DNA of 51,641 bases from Deltaproteobacteria bacterium (GTDB taxonomy: Bacteria > Bdellovibrionota_B > Oligoflexia > Oligoflexales > Bog-1112): contig CANIBL010000013.1 of assembly GCA_947466225.1 (NCBI GenBank), forward strand, positions 1 through 51,641, read 5' to 3'. Positions within the stretch are counted from its first letter, which is position 1. Each line of letters opens with the position of its first letter. The notes below the pieces were generated by a model. The model ran no database searches. It worked only from the letters and a program-made list of their open reading frames with translations, and had not been told where the DNA came from. Of this stretch, positions 18,276 through 26,253 are shown piece after piece. The position numbers and the translations under genes are program-made.

Positions 18276-18791
18276 ATGCACCCTCTTTCTTGGAACTCCC
18301 TGCAACCCTTTGGGGGATTGCCCTCCGGCGTTCAAGTCTACGTGGGTTTTTCTCAACATTCTGGGGGGCTTTCCCTGGGGTGGCGTGTAGAAGGAGATCT
18401 AGACCTTGTTCAATGGGAAACCCAAGCAGGGCAAGAAAATCTGTGGGAGCAAACGTGTTTCGAGGCTTTTTTTCAAACGACTGAACATCCGATGTACTAT
18501 GAGCTCAATGTAAGCCCCGAGAAAGAATGGAAGTTGTACCAACTTGCGGGGTATCGAACAGGTCGATGCTCTGTATCTGAGATCCCCTTGGCCTTACATG
18601 TGGACAGGACCCCGGCTCTCTTTCACCTGCAGGTTGATCTTTTGGGTAACTGGCCTTCGATACAGCGAAATGCCCTTACAGCCATCCTTTATTTGCAGGA
18701 AAGCCCTACGTATTGGGCCCATACTCATGCCCCCGAGCGCCCGGATTTTCACGCCCATTTTTCGGAGCCCCTCCTGGAGGCTTCCCAGTAG
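18276..18791 (+). CDS. DOMON-like domain protein
   Basis: A 171-residue protein without signal peptide. Its WEQTCFEAFF, YYELNVSPEKEWKLYQLAGYR and HVDRTPALFHLQVDL segments match the bacterial DOMON-like family (type-9 carbohydrate-binding-like beta-sandwich), which is common in Proteobacteria and of unknown role. I start at the ATG at 18276, preceded by AAAGGAACACC, rather than at the upstream TTG. It heads a plus-strand block (Nfu-like, FolE, YciO-like, LipB, zinc-ribbon) and is divergent from the exonuclease fusion. Ligand and role are not evident. Confidence 0.65.
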   Translation: MHPLSWNSLQPFGGLPSGVQVYVGFSQHSGGLSLGWRVEGDLDLVQWETQAGQENLWEQTCFEAFFQTTEHPMYYELNVSPEKEWKLYQLAGYRTGRCSVSEIPLALHVDRTPALFHLQVDLLGNWPSIQRNALTAILYLQESPTYWAHTHAPERPDFHAHFSEPLLEASQ

Positions 18792-18861
18792 GTAGACGTT
18801 GACTGGGCAGTGCGAATCTGTATGATCCCCCTGGTCCCAGGAAAAAACCCGAGGGATAGGA

Positions 18862-19098
18862 ATGGAAATAGACCCTATGATCGAAAAAATTCAAAAAATC
18901 ATCGAAGATGATATCAATCCTTATTTGGCCATGCACGCAGGTGGATGTGAACTGCTGGATATTGAGGACGGCGTCGTTACACTGCGCATGTATGGGGGTT
19001 GCTCTGGTTGCCCCTCAAGTCAAATCACGCTATTTAACGGCATCATTCCAATTTTAAAGGAAAAAGCCCCAGAAGTGGTAGACGTGATTCTGGGATAA
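18862..19098 (+). CDS. NifU-like (Nfu-type) Fe-S scaffold domain protein
   Basis: A 78-residue stand-alone NifU C-terminal domain. The family's CxxC is present in LRMYGGCSGCPSSQITLFNGI, after the usual INPYLAMHAGGCELLDIEDGVV. Such proteins bind a bridging [4Fe-4S] cluster across a homodimer and deliver it to target enzymes. Its location two genes from lipB is suggestive, since lipoyl synthase needs Nfu-type cluster repair in other bacteria; that link is an inference. Full length for this type, with no N-terminal A-type domain as in NfuA. Ribosome site GAGGGATAGG. Confidence 0.9.
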   Translation: MEIDPMIEKIQKIIEDDINPYLAMHAGGCELLDIEDGVVTLRMYGGCSGCPSSQITLFNGIIPILKEKAPEVVDVILG

Positions 19099-19119
19099 CC
19101 CCTCTCCAAGGAAAATTGC

Positions 19120-19686
19120 ATGGACCTTTCCAGCTTAACCGGTCATATCGAGGACCTGCTCACTGCTTGCGGCGAAGACCCAGAGCGAGAAGGACTCAAG
19201 CGTACGCCTGAGCGCTATTTGAAGAGCTTGGAGTTTTTTACTTCAGGATATCAAAAGGACCCGCAAGAAATAGCCAAACGGGGCTTGTTCCACAACCCTG
19301 TGGAGGACATGATTCTTGTGCGAAATGTGGAGTTCTACAGTCTGTGCGAACATCACATGGTGCCGTTTTATGGCGTCGTCCATGTCGGCTATATTCCCAA
19401 CGAAAAAATCATTGGGCTTTCCAAAATTCCCAGGATTGTCGAGGTATTTGCTCGTCGGTTTCAGGTGCAAGAGCGCATGACACGCCAAATTGCAGAGGCG
19501 TTAGAAACGGCCTTAGCCCCCAAAGGGGTTGGGGTTGTCGTCAAAGCGCATCATTTATGTATGATGATGCGAGGGGTGCAAAAGCAAAGCTCCTTTACTG
19601 TGTCTAGTTCCATGTTGGGGTGCTTTCGGGATTTGAAAACGCGAGAAGAATTCTTGGCACATATCCATTCTCCAGGCCCTGTTTGA
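19120..19686 (+). CDS. folE: GTP cyclohydrolase I
   Basis: A 188-residue FolE that converts GTP to 7,8-dihydroneopterin triphosphate, the entry to tetrahydrofolate (and related pterin) synthesis. Visible signatures are [19 protein letters not shown], the zinc/catalytic [43 protein letters not shown], and [14 protein letters not shown] with the second zinc cysteine. Complete length. It starts 21 bases after the Nfu-like gene, behind AAGGAAAA, and ends 10 bases before the YciO-like gene. Confidence 0.97.
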   Translation: MDLSSLTGHIEDLLTACGEDPEREGLKRTPERYLKSLEFFTSGYQKDPQEIAKRGLFHNPVEDMILVRNVEFYSLCEHHMVPFYGVVHVGYIPNEKIIGLSKIPRIVEVFARRFQVQERMTRQIAEALETALAPKGVGVVVKAHHLCMMMRGVQKQSSFTVSSSMLGCFRDLKTREEFLAHIHSPGPV

Positions 19687-19696
19687 TCGGGGATCT

Positions 19697-20341
19697 ATGG
19701 CCTCTCATATTTATACGTATACGGATCCCGTCTCGCTCAAGCATATTTCCCAAGCTTGTGCGTGTTTGCAAGAAGACGGCCTTCTCGCCTATCCTTCCGA
19801 CGTAAACTGGGCGTTGGCGTGGAACCCTGCAAGTAAAAAGGCCCTGCAAAAGGTCCAGCAACTCAAGCCGTTTCACCCTCAAGCGCAATCCTTCAGTTTG
19901 CTTTGCAACTCTTTTGCCATGATTGCCAAGGTGGGGTGTGTCGAGCAATCTCACTATCGATTGTTGAAGAAAATTCTTCCAGGCCCCTACACGATTCTGC
20001 TCAAGAAAAACCACGATTTTTTTAAGTCTGTAAAAGACAAGCGTGCTGCTGTAGGAGCGCGTTATCCGAACTCCTGTTTGCTCGATGCATTGATCGAGGC
20101 TTTTGGGGGGCCGCTTGTGACCTCCTCTTTGGATTTTGCTCCCGAAAGCAAAAATCCTCCGACGTTTGGATACGAAGTTGAGGAACTCTTTGGACATGGG
20201 ATTGATCTCATCCTAGATCTAGGAGAAGAGGTATACCCGCAGCACACCACCATTATCGACTGCACGGAACTGGCGCCAACCCTCGTGCGACAAGGGATTG
20301 GTGCGGTAGAAGGACTGCCTTTATGCGAGCCTACATTGTAG
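19697..20341 (+). CDS. Sua5/YciO/YrdC-family protein (YciO type)
   Basis: A 214-residue YrdC-fold protein. YrdC/Sua5 makes threonylcarbamoyl-AMP for tRNA t6A37; the YciO branch is less well defined. YciO-like traits here are the length, the start with DGLLAYPSD (in place of the YrdC YPTET box), KILPGPYTILLKKN, AVGARYPNS and GGPLVTSSLD, and the final RQGIGAVEGL. Basic residues of the YrdC nucleotide pocket are only partly kept (QQLKPFHPQAQSFSLLC). Its 3' end overlaps lipB by 19 bases. It may be the functional TsaC if no other exists in the genome. Confidence 0.8.
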   Translation: MASHIYTYTDPVSLKHISQACACLQEDGLLAYPSDVNWALAWNPASKKALQKVQQLKPFHPQAQSFSLLCNSFAMIAKVGCVEQSHYRLLKKILPGPYTILLKKNHDFFKSVKDKRAAVGARYPNSCLLDALIEAFGGPLVTSSLDFAPESKNPPTFGYEVEELFGHGIDLILDLGEEVYPQHTTIIDCTELAPTLVRQGIGAVEGLPLCEPTL

Positions 20342-21018
20342 AACTGGGGGAAATGGCCTATCTAGAAGCGCTCTCATGGCAACAGATTGCCCATGAGCAG
20401 GTGTCTCGCCATGGGGCAGATCCAGTGCTGTTTTGTGTTGAACATCCGCCCGTCTTAACGTCCGGCAAACATGCCGCGGAGACAGACCTTTTGGTAAGCC
20501 ATGATCAGTTGGCACGCGAGGGGATTTCTCTCGAACAAGTAGAGCGAGGGGGGAAAATTACCGCACATATGCCGGGCCAGCTCGTGGTGTATCCCATCTT
20601 GCCTCTCTCTCGCATGCGCCTTTCTGTGCGGCAGTATATCTGCTCTCTCGAAGGGGCGATGATCAAAACCCTCGCGGCTTTTTCTATTGAGGCTGCTCGT
20701 CACCCAGAATATCCCGGTGTGTGGTGGCAAGGGCAAAAAATGGGCGCTGTTGGGGTGCGGATCCACAATCGCGTAAGTTTGCATGGCATTTCTTTGAACG
20801 TAAATAATTCACTTGGCCTCTTTCACAAAATCGTTCCCTGTGGTATCAAGGGCAACGCCGTGTGTAATATGGCCGCAGCACTTCCATCCGATATTCACGT
20901 ACAAGAAGTCAAAACTCTGTTGATCAGAGAGCTGGCTGCGCATCTGCAGCTGCTTACGGGTGCGTCTATGAATGTGGAAGAGTGGCAAGAGCGTGTCTAC
21001 AGTGGGAGCACAGAATGA
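20323..21018 (+). CDS. lipB: Lipoyl(octanoyl) transferase
   Basis: A 231-residue LipB that moves octanoate from acyl carrier protein to lipoyl domains of 2-oxoacid dehydrogenases and GcvH. Signatures are EHPPVLTSGKHA, QVERGGKITAHMPGQLVVYPIL (R-G-G-x-x-T-x-H-G/P-P-G-Q), KMGAVGVRIHNRVSLHGISLN, and IVPCGIKG with the catalytic Cys. In the usual HGPGQ box this protein has HMPGQ. Full length. It overlaps the YciO-like gene by 19 bases upstream and the zinc-ribbon gene by 4 bases downstream. Confidence 0.96.
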   Translation: MRAYIVELGEMAYLEALSWQQIAHEQVSRHGADPVLFCVEHPPVLTSGKHAAETDLLVSHDQLAREGISLEQVERGGKITAHMPGQLVVYPILPLSRMRLSVRQYICSLEGAMIKTLAAFSIEAARHPEYPGVWWQGQKMGAVGVRIHNRVSLHGISLNVNNSLGLFHKIVPCGIKGNAVCNMAAALPSDIHVQEVKTLLIRELAAHLQLLTGASMNVEEWQERVYSGSTE

Positions 21019-21287
21019 TAGAGCCTGAAGTGGTGGTTCCAAATAATGAAATCAAACCAAATCCTGAAAAGGTACCCTTGTTGCAACTAAGTCCTTGTTG
21101 CAAGGCGACGATTGAGAAGCACGCTTCGAATAACCCCATGTTGGTCTGCCCAGATTGTCGCAAGATGGTAAAGTGTTACCAAGACTATACGGCTTTCAAG
21201 CGATATGTGCAGTTTTGCTTGTCTCAAGGGCGTGAGATCCATATTGCTGAACACATTGGCTATCAAATCGTCACCTTTGCTAAGTAA
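21015..21287 (+). CDS. Small zinc-ribbon-like protein
   Basis: A 90-residue protein whose start overlaps the lipB stop (ATGA). It has a CC...CxxC arrangement: LSPCCKATIEKH followed 15-20 residues later by LVCPDCRKMVKCY, consistent with a structural zinc ribbon. The rest (YTAFKRYVQFCLSQGREIHIAEHIGY) looks helical. Role unknown; the coupling to lipB suggests cotranslation rather than a shared function. It converges with the gene at 21294, with only 6 bases between stops. Confidence 0.65.
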   Translation: MIEPEVVVPNNEIKPNPEKVPLLQLSPCCKATIEKHASNNPMLVCPDCRKMVKCYQDYTAFKRYVQFCLSQGREIHIAEHIGYQIVTFAK

Positions 21288-21293
21288 CTGCCC

Positions 21294-22229
21294 TTACCGC
21301 GGATGTTGAAAGAACAAGCTTTCATCTTCGTACTGGGACGCAACAAAGGTAGACCGCGTGTAAATAGTACCAACAACTGCACCGGAAGGTTCGGTTGCGG
21401 TTTGCATGAGTACATCATAAAGACGCGTGCCTACTGGTACCTTCTCCATCAAGTCCACCCGAAAATCTTGAGTTGAATCAGAGGGAATTAGTCCTTGTGC
21501 CTCTGCCGTTGGGCGTAGGATTAAGACATCGTCATAAGGCAAAACCGGGGTTTCAACCATTAGGCCTGTTCGGGTCATCTGGGCCATGGGCTGAAGAGTG
21601 AGATGCGTTGCTGGGGATTTTACATTCTCAAAAAAGTAGCTCAAGATTTTTAAGATGCAAGAGGTTGGGGGTTGGATATGGTTAGAAAAAGGAAACTGGA
21701 AGAAGTTGCGATTTGTGCCCTGTCCATCGAGAGAATGCATGACTTGAATGTTGAGCGACGGTTTACCGTCGACAAGGAATTTAAGGGCGGCCCCTGGAAT
21801 AAAACTCGTATTCGTAGGGGTTGTGGCCAGCGAGAGACGGGCAACTCCCAGGGCCCCAGAGTGGAAAATTCCTGTTAATCCCAAATTTTTAACTGGGACG
21901 TATTCGATCTTAGCAGCAACCCCAGTCCGATGGATCATTTTCTTGCGGCCGGCTTTCATCTCATCTGAAGGCAAATCAAAGGTCGGAAGTAAATGTGCTG
22001 GGCATAGGTTGCTACCGAAGCTGCCCAGCTGGGCGGCTCCAATGGATGGCAAGACATCATAGGGGGTATTGATGCGGCTCCACAATTTGGTGAGTTTGGT
22101 TTTGGCAGAGAATCGTTGATAGCGTGCAGATAATGGATGTGCCGCTTGTATATTTTCACTGGCTGATAAAGTGCTCGTGAGGCTGATGGCAACGGCCAAA
22201 AGACCTAGCCGCTTTGGGGTGAGGCGCAT
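21294..22229 (-). CDS. Exported protein of unknown function, possibly a distant catalase-fold relative
   Basis: A 311-residue protein with a signal peptide (MRLTPKRLGLLAVAISLTS, cleavage near ASA) and no lipobox. The middle has a G-rich pattern (HRTGVAAKIEYV, TGIFHSGALGVARLSLA, FIPGAALKFLVDGKPSLN, NRNFFQFPFSNHI). In spacing this recalls the start of the catalase core (H-x-x-G, R-F-S, G-x-A-x-K-F), but the proximal tyrosine motif is not seen, so heme binding is unproven. Ribosome site CAGGAG; a TTCGCA-16-TATAAT promoter lies just upstream. The stop faces the zinc-ribbon gene. Treat the function as unknown. Confidence 0.6.
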   Translation of the reverse strand: MRLTPKRLGLLAVAISLTSTLSASENIQAAHPLSARYQRFSAKTKLTKLWSRINTPYDVLPSIGAAQLGSFGSNLCPAHLLPTFDLPSDEMKAGRKKMIHRTGVAAKIEYVPVKNLGLTGIFHSGALGVARLSLATTPTNTSFIPGAALKFLVDGKPSLNIQVMHSLDGQGTNRNFFQFPFSNHIQPPTSCILKILSYFFENVKSPATHLTLQPMAQMTRTGLMVETPVLPYDDVLILRPTAEAQGLIPSDSTQDFRVDLMEKVPVGTRLYDVLMQTATEPSGAVVGTIYTRSTFVASQYEDESLFFQHPR

Positions 22230-22252
22230 ACAAACTCCTGCAACTATTTGAT

Positions 22253-22280
22253 ATTATAGGGGGAGTACATACTATGCGAA
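22253..22280 (-). promoter_or_regulatory. Sigma70-type promoter for the exported protein gene
   Basis: On the minus strand TTCGCA (22280-22275) and a perfect TATAAT (22258-22253) are separated by 16 bases, ending 23 bases before the ATG at 22229. The same TTCGCA-16-TATAAT layout precedes the TPR lipoprotein gene. A TTGACA sits 12 bases further upstream but is too far from TATAAT to pair with it. Confidence 0.5.
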
Positions 22281-22307
22281 GGGGTTTGTCAAGGAAAAGG
22301 AGGCTTC

Positions 22308-22931
22308 TTACAACTCTTGCAGAGCTCCGAAATCGATCGCTTTCATTTCTTTTGTTTCGGGTGTAGCCCACATAATATTTTCCTCATGTCGATCGTTGAG
22401 TCTAAGGCCATCTGCAGCAAGGGCAGCCTCTAATTTGTTGTAAAAGTCCATCACCCGATCAAACAGTTCCCTGCTCCACTCTTCTTCTTTTGGCATCTTA
22501 TGCAGTAAAGGGAAAACAGAAATATGTTGCTCCATATCCACCGCAATCGGTAGATTGCAAAACGCAGCAGAGTCTATACATTTATTTTGAGCCAGCATGT
22601 CTTTTTGAATTGGTTCAAGGTGGTTAGATTTATATACCTTTAGAGCGAATTCTTCCTCGCTCTTTGTTGCATGATAGACCTCGCCCTCGCTACCGCCTCC
22701 AAGTCGATAGTCAATAAGATAAGTCCCTGATTGCAGTACAATTGTAACCGATTTGACTGGTTGAATCGGGTTGTTCTCACCCTCTAGCTTGAAAAAAGCA
22801 TCATGCTGTGATTGCTTGAGTTGGTAAAGTGCTTGTCTTTGTTCCTCTGTAATAGCAAATGCGGATTGCGAAGTGAATCCACTCCAACTGAGTACAAGAG
22901 AAAGTAGAAATGGGGGCATTTTTCTTATCAT
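22308..22931 (-). CDS. Signal-peptide-bearing protein-kinase-like protein
   Basis: A 207-residue protein with a clear Sec signal peptide (MIRKMPPFLLSLVLSW, cleavage after SAFA near residue 25). The mature part has a kinase-like series: glycine loop YRLGGGSEGEVYHA, the ATP lysine in FALKVYK, a catalytic loop LNDRHEENIMW that keeps the Asp and Asn of H-R-D-x-x-x-x-N, and a DFG motif in KAIDFGAL. The protein ends five residues after DFG, so the activation segment and lower C-lobe are missing; the DNA beyond the stop shows no continuation in the same frame. Start ATG at 22931 has a GGAG site. Targets are unknown. It could act in the periplasm, be exported further, or be a degenerate pseudo-enzyme. 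Confidence 0.72.
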   Translation of the reverse strand: MIRKMPPFLLSLVLSWSGFTSQSAFAITEEQRQALYQLKQSQHDAFFKLEGENNPIQPVKSVTIVLQSGTYLIDYRLGGGSEGEVYHATKSEEEFALKVYKSNHLEPIQKDMLAQNKCIDSAAFCNLPIAVDMEQHISVFPLLHKMPKEEEWSRELFDRVMDFYNKLEAALAADGLRLNDRHEENIMWATPETKEMKAIDFGALQEL

Positions 22932-23063
22932 GGCGATTCTCCAAAAATAAGTCGAATAAAGATGTGGAGCGAGAGTGGGGTAAATAAGGGTAGAAATCAA
23001 AAACTTGGGGATATTTTCATAAATTTCAGCTGGTTATGTAGAGCAAATGAATGGCAGAGCCGC

Positions 23064-24362
23064 TTACTTCCGCGGCACATTCTTGCGAAACACTTCCCAG
23101 CCTTTTAAATACGTGAAAGCGGTTACCAGCTGGTGATCTCGGCGCAGCCCTTCTGACCAGCTTTGCATGGCTTGTTGGATGTGATTTTGTGCCCCTAGGT
23201 CGCTCAAGTCCTTGGACTGAATGTGGTAGGCCAAGTCCGCTTCCTTCGTTATGCCCTTTGCCGCTAGGTCAGGCAAAGTTTTCGCGGGGACCAAAATATC
23301 AGGGGTGATGCCCAGCGCTTGGATGGAGCGATCATTGGGGGTGAAATACCGGGCAATGGTGAACTTCAGCCCAGAGCCATCAGCTAAAGATACCAGTGTT
23401 TGCACACTGCCCTTCCCAAAGGATTGGGTTCCTAGAATAAGTGCACGCCCATGATCTTGCAACGCCCCAGCTACAATCTCCGATGCACTGGCAGATCCTC
23501 CGTTCATCAACACCACAATGGGAAACCCTACGAAGGTATTTTTCTTGTGGGCAAACTCTCGTTCTACTCGATCGGGATCTCGTCCCACTGTGGAAAGAAT
23601 AAGCCCACTTTCGATGAAGAGATCGGCTACGCTCACGGCTGCCTTCAGCAGCCCCCCTGGATTGTCACGCAAATCGAGAACCAAACCTTCTAGCCGATTG
23701 CGCAGCGGTTCCAACACTGCGGGGAGGTCCACATCTGTATGTTCTTGGAAGGTATCGATCTTCACATAGGGAATCGTCGGGGAGAGAAAGTGGGTATGTA
23801 CAGAACGAACTTGGATGATTTCTCGCTTCAGCCTAAATTCCAGCGGAGCCTTCTGATTTTTGCGCTGGATTGTGAGACGCAGTATGGAGCCAGGGACGCC
23901 GCGCATCATGTCTACAGCTTGATCCGGGTCTAATTTGGTCAGCGAAATTCCCTCGATGGCAATGATTTCATCGCGGGGCTGAATGCCGGCCTTCATCGCG
24001 GGGCTGTCTTCAATTGGGGAAATAATGATGAGCTTCTTGTTTTCTTGGCTTACATTGATGCCCACTCCCCCAAACTTGCCTTGGGTGTCAATGGTCAGCT
24101 GCTCAAACTCTTTCTGTGGCAAGATTACGGTGTGAGGATCTAACTTAGCTGTCATGCCACCGATGGCATTTTCAATAAGAGACTGGGGGGCTACCTTCGC
24201 TGGATCTACGTACAGCTTGTTGAGGTAGTAGTAGGCTTGAGCAAACGTTTCCAAGTTGCGGTAATAGGCGCTGGAAGTATCTGGAGCGGGAGGAAGAGAA
24301 GAAGCGGCATGAATGGCGGGTGTGAGCCATAGGAGCACAGGAAAAAATCGGAAGTATCTCAT
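23064..24362 (-). CDS. ctpA: C-terminal processing peptidase (S41)
   Basis: A 432-residue S41 serine protease of the CtpA/Prc family, active in the periplasm on peptidoglycan hydrolases and lipoproteins in other Gram-negatives. A signal peptide (MRYFRFFPVLLWLTPAIHA) is followed by an N-terminal helical region, a PDZ domain (GKFGGVGINVS to about residue 180, with SPAMKAGIQPRDEIIAIEG) and the S41 core: LRDNPGG, MNGGSASASEIVAGAL with the catalytic Ser, and GTQSFGKGSVQ with the catalytic Lys. Complete. Its ATG overlaps the stop of the upstream TPR lipoprotein gene (ATGA); in other bacteria a TPR lipoprotein (NlpI, LbcA) is the adaptor of this protease, so the pairing is meaningful. Confidence 0.95.
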   Translation of the reverse strand: MRYFRFFPVLLWLTPAIHAASSLPPAPDTSSAYYRNLETFAQAYYYLNKLYVDPAKVAPQSLIENAIGGMTAKLDPHTVILPQKEFEQLTIDTQGKFGGVGINVSQENKKLIIISPIEDSPAMKAGIQPRDEIIAIEGISLTKLDPDQAVDMMRGVPGSILRLTIQRKNQKAPLEFRLKREIIQVRSVHTHFLSPTIPYVKIDTFQEHTDVDLPAVLEPLRNRLEGLVLDLRDNPGGLLKAAVSVADLFIESGLILSTVGRDPDRVEREFAHKKNTFVGFPIVVLMNGGSASASEIVAGALQDHGRALILGTQSFGKGSVQTLVSLADGSGLKFTIARYFTPNDRSIQALGITPDILVPAKTLPDLAAKGITKEADLAYHIQSKDLSDLGAQNHIQQAMQSWSEGLRRDHQLVTAFTYLKGWEVFRKNVPRK

Positions 24363-25171
24363 GGTAGATCCTGAGTTTGGGGATAAGACGAGGATTTTGC
24401 TCGACTCAGCAGGGCTTGGGCTTGCTCTTTTACCGGAGTTGGCATCTTTTCTTCCTGTAGAAAACGCCTGACCGTCGCGATGGCTTTTTCCGCCTGTTTT
24501 TCTTCTATATAGAGTGTTGCCAAGGCTTTCACTGGCTCAAAGCAGGCAGGGCAGAGTTCGATAGATTTGGAAAGGTGCTCTGTTGCCTGCTGATTCCTAC
24601 CATTTTTCCCGTATAAAAGTCCAAGTCGATAGTGAGAGAGATAGTAGGTGGGATTTTCCGCCAACGCTTTTCGATAATCGGCTTCTGCGGAGGGGAAATT
24701 TCTCTCTTCCTCAAAGGCGAGACCCAAATTGTGGTAGATGCGCTCCCGATTTTCGTATTTTTCATCTGTAAGGAGGCGTTGTAAGACAACTTTAGCCTCC
24801 TTCGTTTGGTGGCCGGCTAGATAGGCTGCGCTTAAATTGAGTCCTACATCGGTGGCGGGATGCAATTTATAGGCTTTTTCTAGATATTCGATGGCACTTT
24901 GGGTCCGAGAGAAGAATAAATAGACGATTCCTGCCACCGCCAGCACTTGATATGCATCTGGCGACTCCCGCAATAGGCTGCGAATCTCTTGGAGGGCCGA
25001 CTCTTCTTGATTGTGTTCCAAGTGTGTCATGACCAAAGTGAGCTTTGTCTCCAGCAATTCTGCGCTTGCTTTATTGCTGGATTCTCCAGTGGTAGAAAGG
25101 CTTTGGCAGCCACCCAACATCCAGACTCCAACCCATGTTCCACCCAGGATCCAACGTCGTATCCATCGCAT
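24359..25171 (-). CDS. TPR-repeat lipoprotein, likely partner of CtpA
   Basis: A 270-residue lipoprotein: a basic start and hydrophobic stretch (MRWIRRWILGGTWVGVWM) lead into the lipobox LGGC at about residue 22. The mature part is a series of tetratricopeptide repeats (AIEYLEKAYKLHPATDVGLN, NLGLAFEEERNFPSAEADYR, HYRLGLLYGKNGRNQQATEH, LATLYIEEKQAEKAI). It is fused in translation to ctpA by a 4-base overlap. NlpI and LbcA, TPR lipoproteins, deliver substrates to Prc/CtpA in E. coli and Pseudomonas, so a similar adaptor role is likely (inference). PilF/PilW-like proteins are the main alternative, and those genes often lie near rodZ, as here. Start ATG 25171 has AGAGGG upstream. Confidence 0.75.
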   Translation of the reverse strand: MRWIRRWILGGTWVGVWMLGGCQSLSTTGESSNKASAELLETKLTLVMTHLEHNQEESALQEIRSLLRESPDAYQVLAVAGIVYLFFSRTQSAIEYLEKAYKLHPATDVGLNLSAAYLAGHQTKEAKVVLQRLLTDEKYENRERIYHNLGLAFEEERNFPSAEADYRKALAENPTYYLSHYRLGLLYGKNGRNQQATEHLSKSIELCPACFEPVKALATLYIEEKQAEKAIATVRRFLQEEKMPTPVKEQAQALLSRAKSSSYPQTQDLP

Positions 25172-25243
25172 AGAGGGTCCCTCTTTTACACAAGCACCAT
25201 CTTTGTGACTGGAAAAAAGATGCGCCGATCGGTATTTTTTCCT

Positions 25244-25271
25244 ATTATACCAGCAAAGCGCATCGTGCGAA
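25244..25271 (-). promoter_or_regulatory. Sigma70-type promoter for the TPR lipoprotein-ctpA operon
   Basis: On the minus strand TTCGCA (25271-25266) and TATAAT (25249-25244) are 16 bases apart, about 73 bases upstream of the ATG at 25171. It lies in the 122-base gap shared with the divergent rodZ gene. The motif pair and spacing are the same as at 22253-22280. Confidence 0.5.
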
Positions 25272-25293
25272 GAGAAGAGCGGAGGGGCTTCAC

Positions 25294-26253
25294 ATGTCAA
25301 GTCGAAAAAAAGAGGAGAAGCTGTGTCCAGAACAACTGACGGAACAAGCAGAAGCTGTGGGCCGTCAAATTCAGCAAGACCGGCAGGAGGCAGGTTTCTC
25401 CCGGGAGGAAATCGAGCACTTGACGAAGATATCCCCCTTTTTTCTTGAATCGTTAGAGGCAGGGTCGTTTCTGATTCTGCCGGGAGAAGTCTTTTGCAAA
25501 GGCTTTATTCGCAATATCTACCGAGTATTGAAAAAAGATCCACAAGTTGTGATCGGGGAAATTGAAGCGGTTTTTGTTTTAATCCGCCAAATGCAGGTGC
25601 CTACGGAGCGAAAGCGAAGCTACTCCCATGAGCGATCTTTGGGGCCGGTTCGTAAGTCTGATCGTTCTCGGGTGCGATATTGGAGCTTGGCTGCTTTATT
25701 GGTGCTTATCGGTACAACGTTGATTTGGCGTATTCGCCATGTCAGGCCGGCGATCGAGCCTACAGCGTTGTCTACCACCTCTGAACCGGTGACAGCGGTA
25801 CCGCCAGCGCCAGTGGTAGCCGGTACGCCTGCTTCTGCTGGGGCAGTGGCGCTGCCGTCAACTTTGCAGCCGCCAGCTGTGCTTCCAACCGTGGATCTGG
25901 CGGCTGCCATCCAAACTCCAATCGTTCCCCTACCCCCCTTACAGCCGGTAGCTGCTGTTGAAGCGGCTGCGCCTGCAGTGCTTCCCGCTCCTTCTGCTTC
26001 GCAGCTCACCATGATGGTACGTGCCCCTGTGGGGATTCGGCAAAAAATTGACGGTCAAGATTCTCTATCGAAGGAATATGCCCAAGGGGAATACCAATTT
26101 GCTTTTCAAGATAAAGCGGAATTTGTGGTGCAAGATGCAGCGGAGGTTTCCTTTACCTTTGATTCTAAAACCATCGAGACTTTGGGGAAAAAGAAAGAAA
26201 TGAAAAAAATCACCTTTGTTAACAGCAAGCAAGAGAGAACCCGCATCGAGTAG
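25294..26253 (+). CDS. rodZ: RodZ-like cytoskeletal scaffold protein
   Basis: A 319-residue RodZ-type protein, which links MreB filaments to the elongasome and sets rod shape. A cytoplasmic helix-turn-helix (about 18-90: VGRQIQQDRQEAGFSREEIEHLTKIS, GEVFCKGFIRNIYRVLKKDP) is followed by a single membrane helix (YWSLAALLVLIGTTLIW, about 130-146). A long Pro/Ala/Val-rich linker (about 150-235) then leads to a C-terminal DUF4115-like beta domain (TMMVRAPVGIRQKIDGQ to the end). The stop leaves no helical tail. It is divergent from the TPR lipoprotein. Ribosome site GGAGGGG. Confidence 0.85.
   Translation: MSSRKKEEKLCPEQLTEQAEAVGRQIQQDRQEAGFSREEIEHLTKISPFFLESLEAGSFLILPGEVFCKGFIRNIYRVLKKDPQVVIGEIEAVFVLIRQMQVPTERKRSYSHERSLGPVRKSDRSRVRYWSLAALLVLIGTTLIWRIRHVRPAIEPTALSTTSEPVTAVPPAPVVAGTPASAGAVALPSTLQPPAVLPTVDLAAAIQTPIVPLPPLQPVAAVEAAAPAVLPAPSASQLTMMVRAPVGIRQKIDGQDSLSKEYAQGEYQFAFQDKAEFVVQDAAEVSFTFDSKTIETLGKKKEMKKITFVNSKQERTRIE

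Noticed and set aside
25620-26012. 130-codon minus-strand open frame in rodZ
   Set aside because: It is a composition artefact: the antisense of the Pro/Ala-rich linker, which is GC-rich and stop-poor.
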